Origin: Acinetobacter brisouioides
Lineage (GTDB): Bacteria; Pseudomonadota; Gammaproteobacteria; Pseudomonadales; Moraxellaceae
DNA length: 64,000 nucleotides
Assembly: GCF_004331075.1 (NCBI RefSeq)
Contig: NZ_SJNX01000008.1
Span: 124,001-188,000 of the forward strand
Direction: 5' to 3'
The notes under the pieces were generated by a model. It had not been told where the DNA came from. It was given only the letters and a program-made list of their open reading frames with translations, and searched no databases. Positions 28,540-38,204 of this stretch are shown here, piece by piece (positions within the stretch are counted from its first letter, which is position 1; each line of letters opens with the position of its first letter). The translations under genes and the position numbers were made by a program.

Positions 28540-31140
28540 TCACGCCGCCTGACCTTCACCTTCCAAAAAGTCCTGTGCAAAACGCTGCAATACACCGCCC
28601 GCTTCATACACATGCACTTCTTCTTCAGTATCCAGACGACACGTCACAGGCACTTCAACGATTTCACCATTAATACGCTCAATCACCAAAGTTACAGTCG
28701 CACGCGGCGCAATATTACCAATCACGCTATACATTTCAGTACCATCAAGCGCTAAAGTCTTGCGAGTTGTGCCTGCCTTAAACTGCAATGGCAACACACC
28801 CATACCAATCAAGTTAGTACGGTGAATACGCTCAAAACCTTCGGCAACAATTGCTTCCACACCTGCCAGACGCACCCCTTTAGCTGCCCAGTCACGGCTT
28901 GAGCCCTGACCATAATCCTCACCCGCAATAATAATGAGTGGCTGTTTGCGATTCATATAAGTTTCAATCGCTTCCCACATGCGCATGACTTTACCATCAG
29001 GCTCAACACGGGCAAGAGAACCTTGTTTCACCGAGCCATCTTCATTGAGCACCATTTCATTAAACAGTTTCGGGTTGGCTAAAGTCGCGCGCTGTGCAGT
29101 GAGGTGATCTCCACGGTGGGTTGCATAAGAGTTGAAATCTTCCTCTGGCACACCCATTTTTGCCAAGTACTCGCCTGCTGCCGATTTTTTCACAATCGCA
29201 TTAGACGGAGATAAATGATCGGTCGTGATGTTATCAGGCAAAATTGCCAACGGACGCATATGAGTCAAAGTGCGCGGTGCAGCCAAAGCACCTTCCCAAT
29301 ACGGTGGACGGCGAATATAGGTACTTTGCGCACGCCAGTCATACAATGGACTTTTTGCCTGTTCAATTTCACCCAAGTTAAACATTGGAATATAGACTTT
29401 ACGGAACTGTTCAGGTTTCACAGCTTCTTTAACCAAAGCATCAATTTCAGCATCGCTTGGCCAAATGTCTTTCAGGTAAATCGGGTTGCCGTCTTTGTCT
29501 GTACCTAAAGCATCTTTTTCAATATCAAAACGAATCGTTCCTGCAATCGCATATGCAACAACCAACGGTGGCGATGCCAAGAACGCCTGTTTTGCATAAG
29601 GATGAATACGACCATCGAAATTACGGTTACCTGAAAGCACTGCTGTAGCGTACAAATCACGGTCAATAATTTCTCGCTGAATGACAGGATCTAATGCACC
29701 CGACATCCCGTTACATGTGGTACACGCATACGCCACGATCCCGAAACCCAACTTCTCAAGGTCATGCAACACGCCTGCTTCTTCCAAGTACAGTGCAGCC
29801 GCTTTTGAACCAGGAGCAAAAGAAGATTTCACCCACGGTTTACGAGTTAAGCCCAATTCATTGGCTTTACGCGCCAATAAACCTGCGGCAACTGTATTTC
29901 GAGGATTCGAGGTATTGGTACATGAGGTAATCGCGGCAATGATAATTGCACCATCTGGCATTAAACCATCGGTACGATGCTCAACCACACCTGCAATACC
30001 TTTTTCTTTGAGTTCAGCAGTCGATACACGCGCATGCGGGTTAGATGGCCCCGCAATATTACGGGTCACTTTAGACAAGTCAAAACGTAAAACCCGTGGA
30101 TATTCGGCTTGTTTTAGGCTGCTTGACCATAAGCCAACCTGTTTGGCATAGGTTTCGACCAACTCGACTTGTGCCTCTTCACGCCCTGTTAAACGTAAAT
30201 AATCAATCGTGTTTTGGTCGATATAGAACATTGCCGCAGTTGCGCCATATTCAGGAGTCATATTGGAAATGGTGGCACGATCACCGACCGACATGCTGTC
30301 TGCACCTTCACCAAAGAATTCCAGATATGCACCAACCACACGCTCTTTACGCAAAAACTCAGTGAGTGCCAAAACGATATCGGTTGCAGTAATGCCCGCT
30401 TGACGCTGACCAACAAACTCTACCCCAATAATGTCAGGCAAGCGCATCCAAGAAGCGCGACCAAGCATGACATTTTCAGCTTCTAAACCACCCACACCGA
30501 CTGAAATTACACCCAAAGCATCAGTATGTGGGGTATGTGAATCTGTGCCGACACAAGTATCTGGAAATGCCACACCATCACGTACTTGGATCACAGGCGA
30601 CATTTTTTCCAGGTTGATCTGGTGCATAATGCCGTTGCCCGCAGGAATCACATCGACATTTTTAAAGGCAGTTTTTGTCCACTCAATAAAGTGAAAACGG
30701 TCTTCGTTACGGCGATCTTCTACTGCACGGTTTTTAGCAAAAGCATCGGGGTCGAAACCACCATATTCCACTGCCAAAGAGTGATCGACAATCAACTGGG
30801 TTGGTACAACTGGATTGACTTTGGCAGGATCACCGCCTTTATCCGCAATTGCATCACGCAGCCCAGCAAGGTCAACCAGTGCAGTTTGCCCTAAAATGTC
30901 GTGACAGACCACGCGCGCAGGAAACCACGGAAAGTCTAGTTCCTGCTTACCTTGTATAATTTGGAGCAAATAATCTTTGATTTTTTCAGGTTCAGCACAG
31001 CGCACAATATTTTCAGCATGTACACGGCTAATATACGGCAGTTTTGCCCAAGCACCTGCTTGCAGGTCTTCAACTGCCTGTACCACATCAAAATAATCTA
31101 AGTTGCTATTTGGCAACTTTTTACGGTACTGGGTGTTCAT
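28540..31140 (-). CDS. acnD: Fe/S-dependent 2-methylisocitrate dehydratase
   Basis: Aconitase-family enzyme of the methylcitrate cycle that dehydrates 2-methylcitrate; PrpF then isomerises the product. 866 residues. Cluster cysteines are visible in [11 protein letters not shown] and [11 protein letters not shown]. The C-terminal swivel domain carries [16 protein letters not shown]. It is called AcnD rather than AcnA because it lies directly after prpB and prpC and a prpF gene exists nearby. Its ATG overlaps the prpC stop by 4 bases. It ends at a strong terminator. Confidence 0.93.
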   Translation of the reverse strand: MNTQYRKKLPNSNLDYFDVVQAVEDLQAGAWAKLPYISRVHAENIVRCAEPEKIKDYLLQIIQGKQELDFPWFPARVVCHDILGQTALVDLAGLRDAIADKGGDPAKVNPVVPTQLIVDHSLAVEYGGFDPDAFAKNRAVEDRRNEDRFHFIEWTKTAFKNVDVIPAGNGIMHQINLEKMSPVIQVRDGVAFPDTCVGTDSHTPHTDALGVISVGVGGLEAENVMLGRASWMRLPDIIGVEFVGQRQAGITATDIVLALTEFLRKERVVGAYLEFFGEGADSMSVGDRATISNMTPEYGATAAMFYIDQNTIDYLRLTGREEAQVELVETYAKQVGLWSSSLKQAEYPRVLRFDLSKVTRNIAGPSNPHARVSTAELKEKGIAGVVEHRTDGLMPDGAIIIAAITSCTNTSNPRNTVAAGLLARKANELGLTRKPWVKSSFAPGSKAAALYLEEAGVLHDLEKLGFGIVAYACTTCNGMSGALDPVIQREIIDRDLYATAVLSGNRNFDGRIHPYAKQAFLASPPLVVAYAIAGTIRFDIEKDALGTDKDGNPIYLKDIWPSDAEIDALVKEAVKPEQFRKVYIPMFNLGEIEQAKSPLYDWRAQSTYIRRPPYWEGALAAPRTLTHMRPLAILPDNITTDHLSPSNAIVKKSAAGEYLAKMGVPEEDFNSYATHRGDHLTAQRATLANPKLFNEMVLNEDGSVKQGSLARVEPDGKVMRMWEAIETYMNRKQPLIIIAGEDYGQGSSRDWAAKGVRLAGVEAIVAEGFERIHRTNLIGMGVLPLQFKAGTTRKTLALDGTEMYSVIGNIAPRATVTLVIERINGEIVEVPVTCRLDTEEEVHVYEAGGVLQRFAQDFLEGEGQAA

Positions 31141-32297
31141 GCATCACGCTCCGCAAGTGGCACAAATTTAAGGTTCTCTGGACCTGTATAATGTGCGCTT
31201 GGTCGAATAATCTTGCCATCTTGGCGTTGTTCAATCACATGTGCCGACCAGCCTGCTGTACGTGCAATTACAAACAATGGGGTAAACATTGCTGTTGGCA
31301 CACCCATAAGGTGATAGCTGACCGCACTAAACCAGTCTAGGTTCGGGAACATGTTTTTAACTTCTTTCATCACGACTTCTAGACGTTCAGCGATCAAATA
31401 CATTTTTTTGTTCTGCTGTACATCGGCAAGTTCAGAAGCGATTTTCTTGATCACGTCATTACGTGGGTCAGCAATGGTATAGACTGGATGCCCAAAACCA
31501 ATCACCACTTCTTTGTTTTCGACGCGCTTACGAATATCGGCTTCAGCTTCATCGGCAGTGTTGTAACGCTGCTGAATCACAAATGCAACTTCGTTCGCGC
31601 CACCGTGTTTTGGCCCACGCAATGCACCAATTGCCCCAGCAATGCTCGAATACATGTCAGAACCTGTACCCGAAATCACGCGTGAGGTAAATGTTGACGC
31701 GTTAAATTCATGCTCAGCGTACAAAATCAAAGATGTATGCATCGCTTGAATCCATTGCTCACACGGTTTTTCACCATGCAACAAATGCAGGAAGTGTGCA
31801 CCAATCGAGTCATCGTCAGTTTCAACTTCTATGCGTTTTCCGTTATGACTAAAATGGTACCAGTACAGCAACATTGAACCTAAACTTGCCATAAGTTTGT
31901 CAGCAATATCACGCGCACCTGCGTAGTTATGGTCATCATGTTCTGGCGTTAAACAACCCAGAACCGAAACACCTGTACGCATTACATCCATTGGGTGAGC
32001 AGACGGTGGCAGTTGCTCCAATGCTGTCTTTAAGCTTGCTGGCAAACCACGCAGTGATTTAAGCTTGGCTTTATAGGCACTCAGCTCTGCTGTATTGGGT
32101 AATTTGCCATGTACCAGCAAATACGCCACTTCTTCAAACTGACAATGTACTGCCAAATCAAGAATGTCGTACCCACGATAATGCAGGTCATTACCACTGC
32201 GTCCAACGGTACATAGCGCAGTGCTCCCAGCGACTTGACCGCTGAGCGCTACTGATTTTTTTGGTTTGAATTCTGTTTTTTCAACTTGTGTATTCAT
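31137..32297 (-). CDS. prpC: 2-methylcitrate synthase
   Basis: Citrate-synthase family enzyme that condenses propionyl-CoA with oxaloacetate. 386 residues, shorter than a type I citrate synthase and typical of PrpC. Catalytic histidines lie in the [13 protein letters not shown] and GFGHPVYT stretches, and the aspartate lies in the last third. AAGGAAA precedes the ATG. It follows prpB by 66 bases and overlaps acnD by 4, so it belongs to the gntR-prpB-prpC-acnD operon. Confidence 0.94.
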   Translation of the reverse strand: MNTQVEKTEFKPKKSVALSGQVAGSTALCTVGRSGNDLHYRGYDILDLAVHCQFEEVAYLLVHGKLPNTAELSAYKAKLKSLRGLPASLKTALEQLPPSAHPMDVMRTGVSVLGCLTPEHDDHNYAGARDIADKLMASLGSMLLYWYHFSHNGKRIEVETDDDSIGAHFLHLLHGEKPCEQWIQAMHTSLILYAEHEFNASTFTSRVISGTGSDMYSSIAGAIGALRGPKHGGANEVAFVIQQRYNTADEAEADIRKRVENKEVVIGFGHPVYTIADPRNDVIKKIASELADVQQNKKMYLIAERLEVVMKEVKNMFPNLDWFSAVSYHLMGVPTAMFTPLFVIARTAGWSAHVIEQRQDGKIIRPSAHYTGPENLKFVPLAERDA

Positions 32298-32363
32298 GAC
32301 AGTTTCCTTTTGTCGCTTTCGTATTGTTGTAAAAATTATTGAACCAGTTCAGCAGTAAAATGC

Positions 32364-33248
32364 TTATTTATTTTTCTCGAAAGAAGCATCTAAATACTGT
32401 TCAAACTGATGATAGTTAATACGCTCATACAATTCTTGACGCGTCTGCATGGTATCGACCACATTTTTTTGTGTGCCTTCTTTACGCAAAGTCTGGTAGA
32501 CATTTTCCGCAGCTTTATTCATGGCACGAAATGCTGACAGTGGATACAAAGCAATGCTGACATCGGCAGAAGCCAGTTCTTCAGTGGTAAATAGCGGTGT
32601 AGAACCGAATTCAGTAATGTTGGCTAAGATCGGCACATGTACGGCATCGGCAAACTGTTTGTACATTGACAATTCAGTAATGGCTTCAGGAAACAGCATG
32701 TCTGCACCCGCTTCAATATACGCCCCTGCACGGTCAATGGCTGCTTGCAAACCTTCCACTGCCAACGCATCAGTACGCGCCATAATCACAAATTTGTCAT
32801 CACCACGGGCATCGACTGCAGCTTTAATGCGATCTACCATTTCTTGTTGTGAAACAATGGCTTTGTTTGGACGATGTCCACAGCGTTTTGCCCCAACCTG
32901 ATCTTCAATATGCATGGCTGCTGCACCAAACTTAATTAAAGACTTGGTGGTACGTGCAATATTAAATGCAGATGCGCCAAAACCTGTATCAGCATCAACC
33001 AATAACGGCAAGTCGCACACGTCAGTAATACGACGAACATCAGTTAAAACATCATCGAGGTTACTAATACCTAAATCGGGCAAACCTAATGAGCCTGCGG
33101 CAACCCCACCTCCTGATAAATAGATGGCTTTATAGCCTGCTCGTTTTGCCAGTAAAGCGTGATTAGCGTTAATCGCCCCGACAACCTGTAACGGTTTTTC
33201 AGCCGCAACGGCATCACGGAAACGCTGACCCGCAGATAAATTAGACAT
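32364..33248 (-). CDS. prpB: 2-methylisocitrate lyase
   Basis: Cleaves 2-methylisocitrate into pyruvate and succinate, the last step of the methylcitrate cycle. The catalytic motif KRCGHRPNK is present, as is DADTGFG with its metal-binding aspartates. The protein has about 294 residues from [11 protein letters not shown] longer in-frame start at 33284 lies inside gntR; the ATG at 33248 is preceded by GGAGA and is the proper start. It overlaps the gntR stop by 8 bases, so regulator and enzyme are translationally coupled. Confidence 0.95.
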   Translation of the reverse strand: MSNLSAGQRFRDAVAAEKPLQVVGAINANHALLAKRAGYKAIYLSGGGVAAGSLGLPDLGISNLDDVLTDVRRITDVCDLPLLVDADTGFGASAFNIARTTKSLIKFGAAAMHIEDQVGAKRCGHRPNKAIVSQQEMVDRIKAAVDARGDDKFVIMARTDALAVEGLQAAIDRAGAYIEAGADMLFPEAITELSMYKQFADAVHVPILANITEFGSTPLFTTEELASADVSIALYPLSAFRAMNKAAENVYQTLRKEGTQKNVVDTMQTRQELYERINYHQFEQYLDASFEKNK

Positions 33249-33942
33249 GTGGTTCTCCTTGTGCTTGTATCCAGTTGGATTCAATATTTTTATAAGATGC
33301 AGCGATATGTCGTCGCATCAGTAATTCGGCAAGTTCGGCATCGCCATCGGCTATCGCATCTAAAATGCGAATATGTTCATTAAATGCCTGATGCGGACGA
33401 TTAGGGGTTTTAGAAAACTGAATGCGGTACATTCGAATCAGGTGATATAACTCATCGCAGAGCATTTTTTCTAAGGTTTTATTGCAACTGGTTTTGATAA
33501 TACAATAGTGAAAATCATCTTCACCTTCTTGCAAAAAATAGCCCTTGCCTGCTTTAAAAGCGTCATCTTCGGCGTGGCGCTTTAAAATGTCCCGTAAAAT
33601 CAAGATTTGTTTTTTGTCGATATGCTGTGCTGCCAAACGACAAGCTAAACCTTCAAGACTTTCCCGAATTTGATACAGTTCATAAAGTTGCTGATGAGAC
33701 AATGACACGACACGCGCCCCGACATGCGCCGTACGCTCTACCAGCTTTTGCCCTTCCAGGCGGTGTATAGCTTCACGCAGTGGTCCACGACTAATACCAT
33801 AAATGCGCGCCAGTTCAGGTTCAGAAATCTTACTCCCTGCGGGCAGATCACCGCAGATAATCGCAGACTGGATTTTATAAAAAATCTGATCTGTCAGCGT
33901 TTGGTGTACTTTTGCTGTATTCTTTTCAAGCAAATTCTGCAT
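33241..33942 (-). CDS. GntR/FadR-type regulator of the methylcitrate operon
   Basis: 233-residue GntR regulator of the FCD type. The N-terminal winged helix includes [19 protein letters not shown], and a C-terminal all-helical FCD effector domain has the metal-binding-type DDFHYCII and [14 protein letters not shown] stretches. It is the first gene of the prp operon and overlaps prpB. Palindromes with core TTGTC-ACAA cover its promoter -35 box and its start codon, which points to autorepression released by a methylcitrate-cycle intermediate. The same palindrome occurs upstream of prpF and rraB. The specific inducer is inference. Confidence 0.9.
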   Translation of the reverse strand: MQNLLEKNTAKVHQTLTDQIFYKIQSAIICGDLPAGSKISEPELARIYGISRGPLREAIHRLEGQKLVERTAHVGARVVSLSHQQLYELYQIRESLEGLACRLAAQHIDKKQILILRDILKRHAEDDAFKAGKGYFLQEGEDDFHYCIIKTSCNKTLEKMLCDELYHLIRMYRIQFSKTPNRPHQAFNEHIRILDAIADGDAELAELLMRRHIAASYKNIESNWIQAQGEPHV

Positions 33943-33954
33943 AGTGTTGACAAT
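33943..33954. promoter_or_regulatory. imperfect GntR-type operator at the gntR start codon
   Basis: AGTGTTGACAAT, one arm exact and one changed, directly abutting the gntR ATG. Binding here would block the start region. Confidence 0.4.
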
Positions 33955-33984
33955 TCTTATCGAAGATCACTGAATAATGCCTAT

Positions 33985-34012
33985 TTATTAGCAAAAATCA
34001 AACTATTGTCAA
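33985..34012 (-). promoter_or_regulatory. promoter of the gntR-prpB-prpC-acnD operon
   Basis: TTGACA (34007-34012) and TAATAA (33985-33990) on the - strand with a 16-base spacer, about 45 bases before gntR. The -35 box lies within the operator palindrome at 34005-34016. Confidence 0.6.
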
Positions 34013-34016
34013 CAAT
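34005..34016. promoter_or_regulatory. GntR-type operator over the prp -35 box
   Basis: ATTGTCAACAAT, identical arms to the prpF and rraB sites apart from the central two bases. It covers the TTGACA -35 box, so repressor and polymerase would compete. Confidence 0.65.
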
Positions 34017-34087
34017 ATAAATTTTATCTACGACTAATGTGCTATAAAACCCAATTTTTTCTTATTTTATTCAATCTAAAAATCAAG

Positions 34088-34099
34088 ATTGTCGACAAT
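34088..34099. promoter_or_regulatory. upstream GntR-type operator of the prp operon
   Basis: Perfect palindrome ATTGTCGACAAT, 83 bases (about 8 helical turns) from the operator over the -35 box, compatible with a looped repression complex. Confidence 0.6.
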
Positions 34100-34127
34100 T
34101 TTTCAAAAATAGATGAAACAGCCATCA

Positions 34128-34166
34128 CAAAAAAACCCTTTATCTCACTTCTTAAAGATAAAGGGT
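34128..34166 (-). terminator. terminator of the 64-residue protein gene
   Basis: On the - strand ACCCTTTATC pairs with GATAAAGGGT, followed by TTTTTTTG, about 25 bases after the gene's stop. Confidence 0.85.
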
Positions 34167-34191
34167 CGGGAATATTCAATACAGAGCTGTT

Positions 34192-34386
34192 TTAAATTTT
34201 TACCCAAGTCACATTTTCATCAGCTTTACGTACAGAAAATGAAAATTCATCATCGGCTCGAACCAGATAAGCGTCGTGTGCCTCATGAACCACTTTTAAC
34301 AGTGTTCCTTCATTATAAAGTTTTGGTTCATAGCCTTGCTTTTCATGTTTGATGGGCCGAATCAATTCAATTAGTATCTTATTCAT
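34192..34386 (-). CDS. 64-residue protein of unknown function
   Basis: Small charged protein (MNKILIELIRPIKHEKQ...) with alternating beta-type segments and no cysteines, signal peptide or membrane helix. An AGG-containing ribosome site precedes the ATG by about 8 bases, and a proper terminator follows the stop, which together support a real monocistronic gene. I do not recognise the family. It sits at the edge of the accessory stretch, divergent in layout from nothing obvious and upstream of the prp promoter region on the same strand. Confidence 0.6.
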   Translation of the reverse strand: MNKILIELIRPIKHEKQGYEPKLYNEGTLLKVVHEAHDAYLVRADDEFSFSVRKADENVTWVKI

Positions 34387-35313
34387 GTTAAAAACCTAGG
34401 AAGCAACTTCAAATAATAGTATACAAATCATTCATTTTTTGAAATTAAATTTAGTTATTTAGCGTAAAAAAATTCATATTTTCATCACATTTTACTCCCT
34501 AAATCAACTTAATACCTCATTTAGGGTGTTTTAAACATTTGAGAAAAACAAATTTTTAACGATTTAATTTAAAAAACAATAAGTTAATATAAAAATATAA
34601 TACAAAGTAAAATCAACTCTCCCCACCTTAAGCATGTATACAAATCCAAGCCATAAAATATTTTTGCAGAAATATAGGTTCATCTGTATGTAAGATGCTT
34701 AAAGTATCTATAGACCTAGCCAGTAAAATAATACCCATAAAAGCTATAATTCAAAGTAATGTAGGAACTAATAGAATAAGAATGAACTAAAGGAAAGAAA
34801 GTGCCTAACAATCAGAACAATCAATCCCACAAATATGTTTGGATTGTATCTTAGATAATTAGACTTCTCTCATAATGATTTACATCCTCTTTATATTTCC
34901 TCTATAAAGAGCAAGAAAACCATCTAATCAAAGAAGCATATATATAATTTAAATTTTTAAGCATAAAAAACCTCATTTCTATAAACTATTGAAATGAGGC
35001 TGTAAACTCTACATATTGATCTTCAAATAATGTTTTGAAACCTATGTTTTAAATTTCACTATAATGTGAAAAAACATTTTCAACAAAATCTGAAGTAATA
35101 AAACGAAAAAAATCGTTTTATTAAACTATGTTACTATCTTAACACACCTTGAAATATATTACTCACTCAAAAACTCTTATTTATCAAAAATAAATAATAA
35201 AAATGATAAATATCTTTATAAAACAAAGAAAATCAATTTACTAAAACATGAATATTTTTCTGATTTCACTCAGTCAATAAGAAGGTTAAAAAGTATTTAC
35301 AATATATTTTTTA
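34387..35313. other. 927-base gene-poor, very AT-rich stretch
   Basis: No convincing gene. A 17-codon GTG frame at 34801-34854 has a good AAGGA site and could be the stump of a lost gene. A hairpin CCTCATTTC/GAAATGAGG (34981-35009) with a T-run on the - strand may be a terminator. Confidence 0.5.
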
Positions 35314-35535
35314 TCAAGACAATCTATACAATTGATTATGCGATACATAAAAACTTTTACAATCTAAATTTAACTCAATTTCCTGGCCACACTGAAGTTG
35401 AATCATTTTACCAACTTCAACCCATTTCTGGCGACCTTCCATAGAATTTTGTATACGTTTCAATGGAATAACTTTCACGAAAATTTCATGGCCATTGATT
35501 GCTTTGGCAATATGCCATTCACTTAATTTTTTCAA
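35314..35535 (-). CDS. possible 73-residue protein, unknown
   Basis: Open frame starting with TTG and ending in YRLS. It has a mixed charged/hydrophobic composition (LSEWHIAKAINGHEIFVKVIP) and some beta-strand character, more protein-like than shadow frames nearby. The ribosome site is weak (GAG 10 bases upstream). It is not overlapped by any other gene and lies just downstream of the tRNA on the same strand. Weakly supported; it may be a small accessory gene or a remnant. No family recognised. Confidence 0.35.
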   Translation of the reverse strand: MKKLSEWHIAKAINGHEIFVKVIPLKRIQNSMEGRQKWVEVGKMIQLQCGQEIELNLDCKSFYVSHNQLYRLS

Positions 35536-35713
35536 AATGATATCAACTCATTAAAAATGAGCTCATGCGATTTAACTAACAGTTTTGATTGAATCTCTAG
35601 GCTAGGCTTAAAATATAATTCTAGGTTTTGATAATAATCAGCTTTATCGATTTAATTGAAGCTAATTTCTTTTCTCATATCAGAAAAGTTTTGATTTCAC
35701 AGAGCATAAAAAT

Positions 35714-35790
<77 letters not shown>

Positions 35791-36295
35791 ACAAGGAGTA
35801 GGATTTATACGCTGTTTATTTAAATAAAGCAAACTTTAAAAAACAAGGCACTTTTATGTGTCTAAAAAGACATAAATTTTTATACCGTTCAATCAGATTA
35901 ATAACAGTTTTCATCAGTTCATTTTATTTCTCTTATCCTTATTCAAATATATTTCAATTTTTTCAAGAAAAGAAAAATAATGAACACATAAAATTTAATA
36001 AAAAAGCCTAATAAAAATGAGAATTACAAATATAAATGCTCTTTTTTAATTTTTAAAATTCAGATTTTTAGCTGATGAGGCCTGTTTATTATAAGCTCAT
36101 TTTATTTCATGCTATGAGAAAAAATAATGAGTGTGTTAACCATGGTGAAAAAAGCTTATTCAACTTAACATTTTAGAATTTGATTTCTGATATCGTTAAA
36201 GTTTATTCGCAGATCAAATCGACCTCAAGATACCTTATGCGACTGTATTGACGTGATAACTATCTACGCTAAATTGGTTTTACCTCTTAATCCAC

Positions 36296-36469
36296 TCAAA
36301 CCATCTTGTAATTTCTGGATAATGCCAAAGCAAGATCACCATTTAAACTAATCGTTTTAAACCATCCAAACTCGTTCAAGAGACCATTATGGTCATCATG
36401 GAATTGCATATCTGACAGTAGGTGTGCCAGTGAAACACCATATGACTTTAACTGAAGCCCATCCCACAT
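36296..36469 (-). pseudogene. possible small gene or decayed gene fragment
   Basis: A 57-codon frame from ATG 36469 (MWDGLQLKSYGVSLAHLL..., ending SRNYKMV). Amino acid composition is natural, and another frame of the same DNA near its end reads LLWHYPEITRWFEWIKR before a stop, as if a frameshift split one protein. The DNA is richer in GC than its surroundings. Probably the remains of a gene. No family recognised. Confidence 0.3.
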
Positions 36470-36552
36470 CGGACATTCACCAGCAATAACATCCTATAAT
36501 TTTGCCAATTGCCAAGGAATGATGAAGGAAACGTTAGCCTTACAGGGAAGAT

Positions 36553-36582
36553 AAAAAAGCGACCTGTTGGTCGCTTTTTATT
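36553..36582. terminator. terminator of the 146-residue protein gene
   Basis: AAAAAGCGACC pairs with GGTCGCTTTTT around a 4-base loop, flanked by A- and T-runs; bidirectional. It lies just after the stop at 36593. Confidence 0.88.
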
Positions 36583-36592
36583 CAATACTGAT

Positions 36593-37033
36593 CTATTCAA
36601 AATTTCCATTCGCAAAGATTATTTTTCCTAATGAAAATTCTGTATTTAGCTTCTTAATTATAACTTTATAGAATATGTCATCTATAATGCTTACATGAGT
36701 AGATTGATTGGTAGGCTTTGCGAAAAATATTTTTTCATTATTATGTGAAGACCCGAATTTGTATATATCAAAAGCTCTAATTACCTGTTTTTGATAATAA
36801 AAATGCACTTTATTTAAAGAAACTTCTGAAATTTTAATATCTTGATCAAGAATTCTATAAAAAGATTGTATATTTGGAGGAAGATTTCCAACATTAAAAT
36901 CACCATCTTCTTCTTTTTCTACTTTAAACTTTAAAAAAATATCATCTTTAGCTAAATAGATAGATGAATCATCATCATTTGGTTGATACCATTCAGATTG
37001 CTCAAGCAATGCTTTTATATCATTAAGATTCAT
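36593..37033 (-). CDS. unknown 146-residue cytosolic protein
   Basis: Acidic N-terminal half (WYQPNDDDSSIYLAKDD), no signal peptide or membrane segment. Alternating aromatic and charged residues suggest a mixed alpha/beta fold. Size and composition resemble immunity-type proteins of contact-dependent or secreted toxin systems, but no signature proves this. It has its own terminator at 36553-36582, and another lies upstream at 37123-37150, so it has its own promoter. It is strongly AT-rich compared with the core genes. Confidence 0.6.
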   Translation of the reverse strand: MNLNDIKALLEQSEWYQPNDDDSSIYLAKDDIFLKFKVEKEEDGDFNVGNLPPNIQSFYRILDQDIKISEVSLNKVHFYYQKQVIRAFDIYKFGSSHNNEKIFFAKPTNQSTHVSIIDDIFYKVIIKKLNTEFSLGKIIFANGNFE

Positions 37034-37122
37034 ATTATTTCCTATTCAATAAAATTTTTTAAAAATATATGTTGTCTATATTACATACAGATATTTTTAA
37101 AAAATTTCAAGATGTTAAATTT

Positions 37123-37150
37123 AAAAAGCCAACATCATTGATGTTAGCTT
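37123..37150 (-). terminator. terminator of the 211-residue protein gene
   Basis: On the - strand AAGC-AACATC pairs with GATGTT-GCTT around a 3-base loop, followed by TTTTTAAATTT. It is located about 45 bases after the stop at 37196. Confidence 0.8.
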
Positions 37151-37195
37151 AAGATATACCAAGATTATTTTCATGCATGCGCTACTGATCAGGCC

Positions 37196-37831
37196 TTAGA
37201 GGGCAGATACATCCTTTGCAAATGCAATTTCGTTTGCAATAACTTCTTGACTAGCACCACCTTGAGATAGTTGTGCTTGATACATGTCTAGAAAAGCTGA
37301 AAGATTCATTTTTTTAGTATCAATAGCAAATACTAGAGCAACAACTGTTAAAATTTTCTCTGGTTTATCTTTGAGATTATGAATAATAATATTTTTATAC
37401 CACGCTACCATATCTATTCGAATCGCTGACCGCCCCTCAAATGCAACATAACGAGCTTCAATCTCATAAGTATCATCTGGTCGATTAAGTAACATGTCTA
37501 GCTCAAAATAGACTAGAGAACTTATAGTCGATAGAGCAGCTTCACGAACACCTGAAAGAAACATTTTTACTTCAGAATTGATAGTACTGCGCATCTCAGC
37601 AGATTCATTCGCTGAAAAGAAACGTACAGAATTAAAATTATAAAGAACCTTCTGAATAGGAAATGAATCACTCTTATCTTGAGCGTACTGTAACTTAGCT
37701 TCAATATTAGATCGAAAAAGATCCGCTTTTGCATTCCCCAACTGAACAAGTGTATCCAAGGTTTCTTTTTGAGCCATACCTTCTAATGTTGAAATATCTA
37801 TTTTTCTCAAATAGTTTCTTATTGATGACAT
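37196..37831 (-). CDS. unknown 211-residue protein
   Basis: Mostly helical, with no signal peptide or membrane span. Notable are a long charged first half (TLEGMAQKETLDTLVQL) and a hydrophobic beta-rich segment around 140-175 (IRIDMVAWYKNIII, ILTVVALVFAI). I do not recognise the family. The start ATG follows an AT-rich leader with AGGAT about 7 bases upstream. It lies directly downstream of a fragment that looks like the C-terminal end of another protein. It may be a relic partner gene in an accessory toxin-type locus, but that is only inference. Confidence 0.55.
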   Translation of the reverse strand: MSSIRNYLRKIDISTLEGMAQKETLDTLVQLGNAKADLFRSNIEAKLQYAQDKSDSFPIQKVLYNFNSVRFFSANESAEMRSTINSEVKMFLSGVREAALSTISSLVYFELDMLLNRPDDTYEIEARYVAFEGRSAIRIDMVAWYKNIIIHNLKDKPEKILTVVALVFAIDTKKMNLSAFLDMYQAQLSQGGASQEVIANEIAFAKDVSAL

Positions 37832-38204
37832 AAATTTATATCCTATTTTTTCACAATTATTACAACTTCATTTTAACAATTGAAATAAATATGTGGATGG
37901 TATTAACTTAGCATCCACCCTGAGTTCCGTTACCCACCAAATCCCCAACCCTCCGTGATAACTTCCGAACCAGCCCAACCACTCCACTCTGTAGTATCGC
38001 CATATTAATTTTGTCATAATGAAGTGATATATAATTTCAATTCATGAATATATTTGCTTAAATATACACACGTAACCTTTGGAATACGAAATTCTTAGTT
38101 GGATTTTGAGTGTTAAAATTAAAGATAATTCTCTTATTATTCAATAAACTAAAGGTATTTTTATGGAGAGTTACTGAATTTTGAAAGATTTTGAGGATCA
38201 CTCA
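37832..38204. other. intergenic region with a GC-rich gene-fragment islet
   Basis: Bases 37911-38002 are GC-rich inside AT-rich DNA. On the - strand one frame reads YGDTTEWSGWAGSEVITEGW and ends FGG-stop, like the tail of a larger protein whose beginning is gone. Other frames give a 49-codon (37868-38017) and a 31-codon (37908-38003) ORF without clear ribosome sites. The yrfG promoter region lies at the right. Confidence 0.45.

Larger units (their letters stand above)
35791..36592. other. 802-base region upstream of the initiator tRNA
   Basis: The first 380 bases are very AT-rich and hold the tRNA promoter region. From about 36190 to 36545 base composition shifts to a coding-like GC level, but every frame is broken by stops; see the fragment at 36296-36469. 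A terminator lies at 36553-36582. Confidence 0.5.

Noticed and set aside
29681..30151. Long open frame on the + strand opposite acnD
   Set aside because: It is the shadow of acnD codon bias; no ribosome site and no protein-like features. The same holds for the other frames opposite acnD, prpC and prpB.
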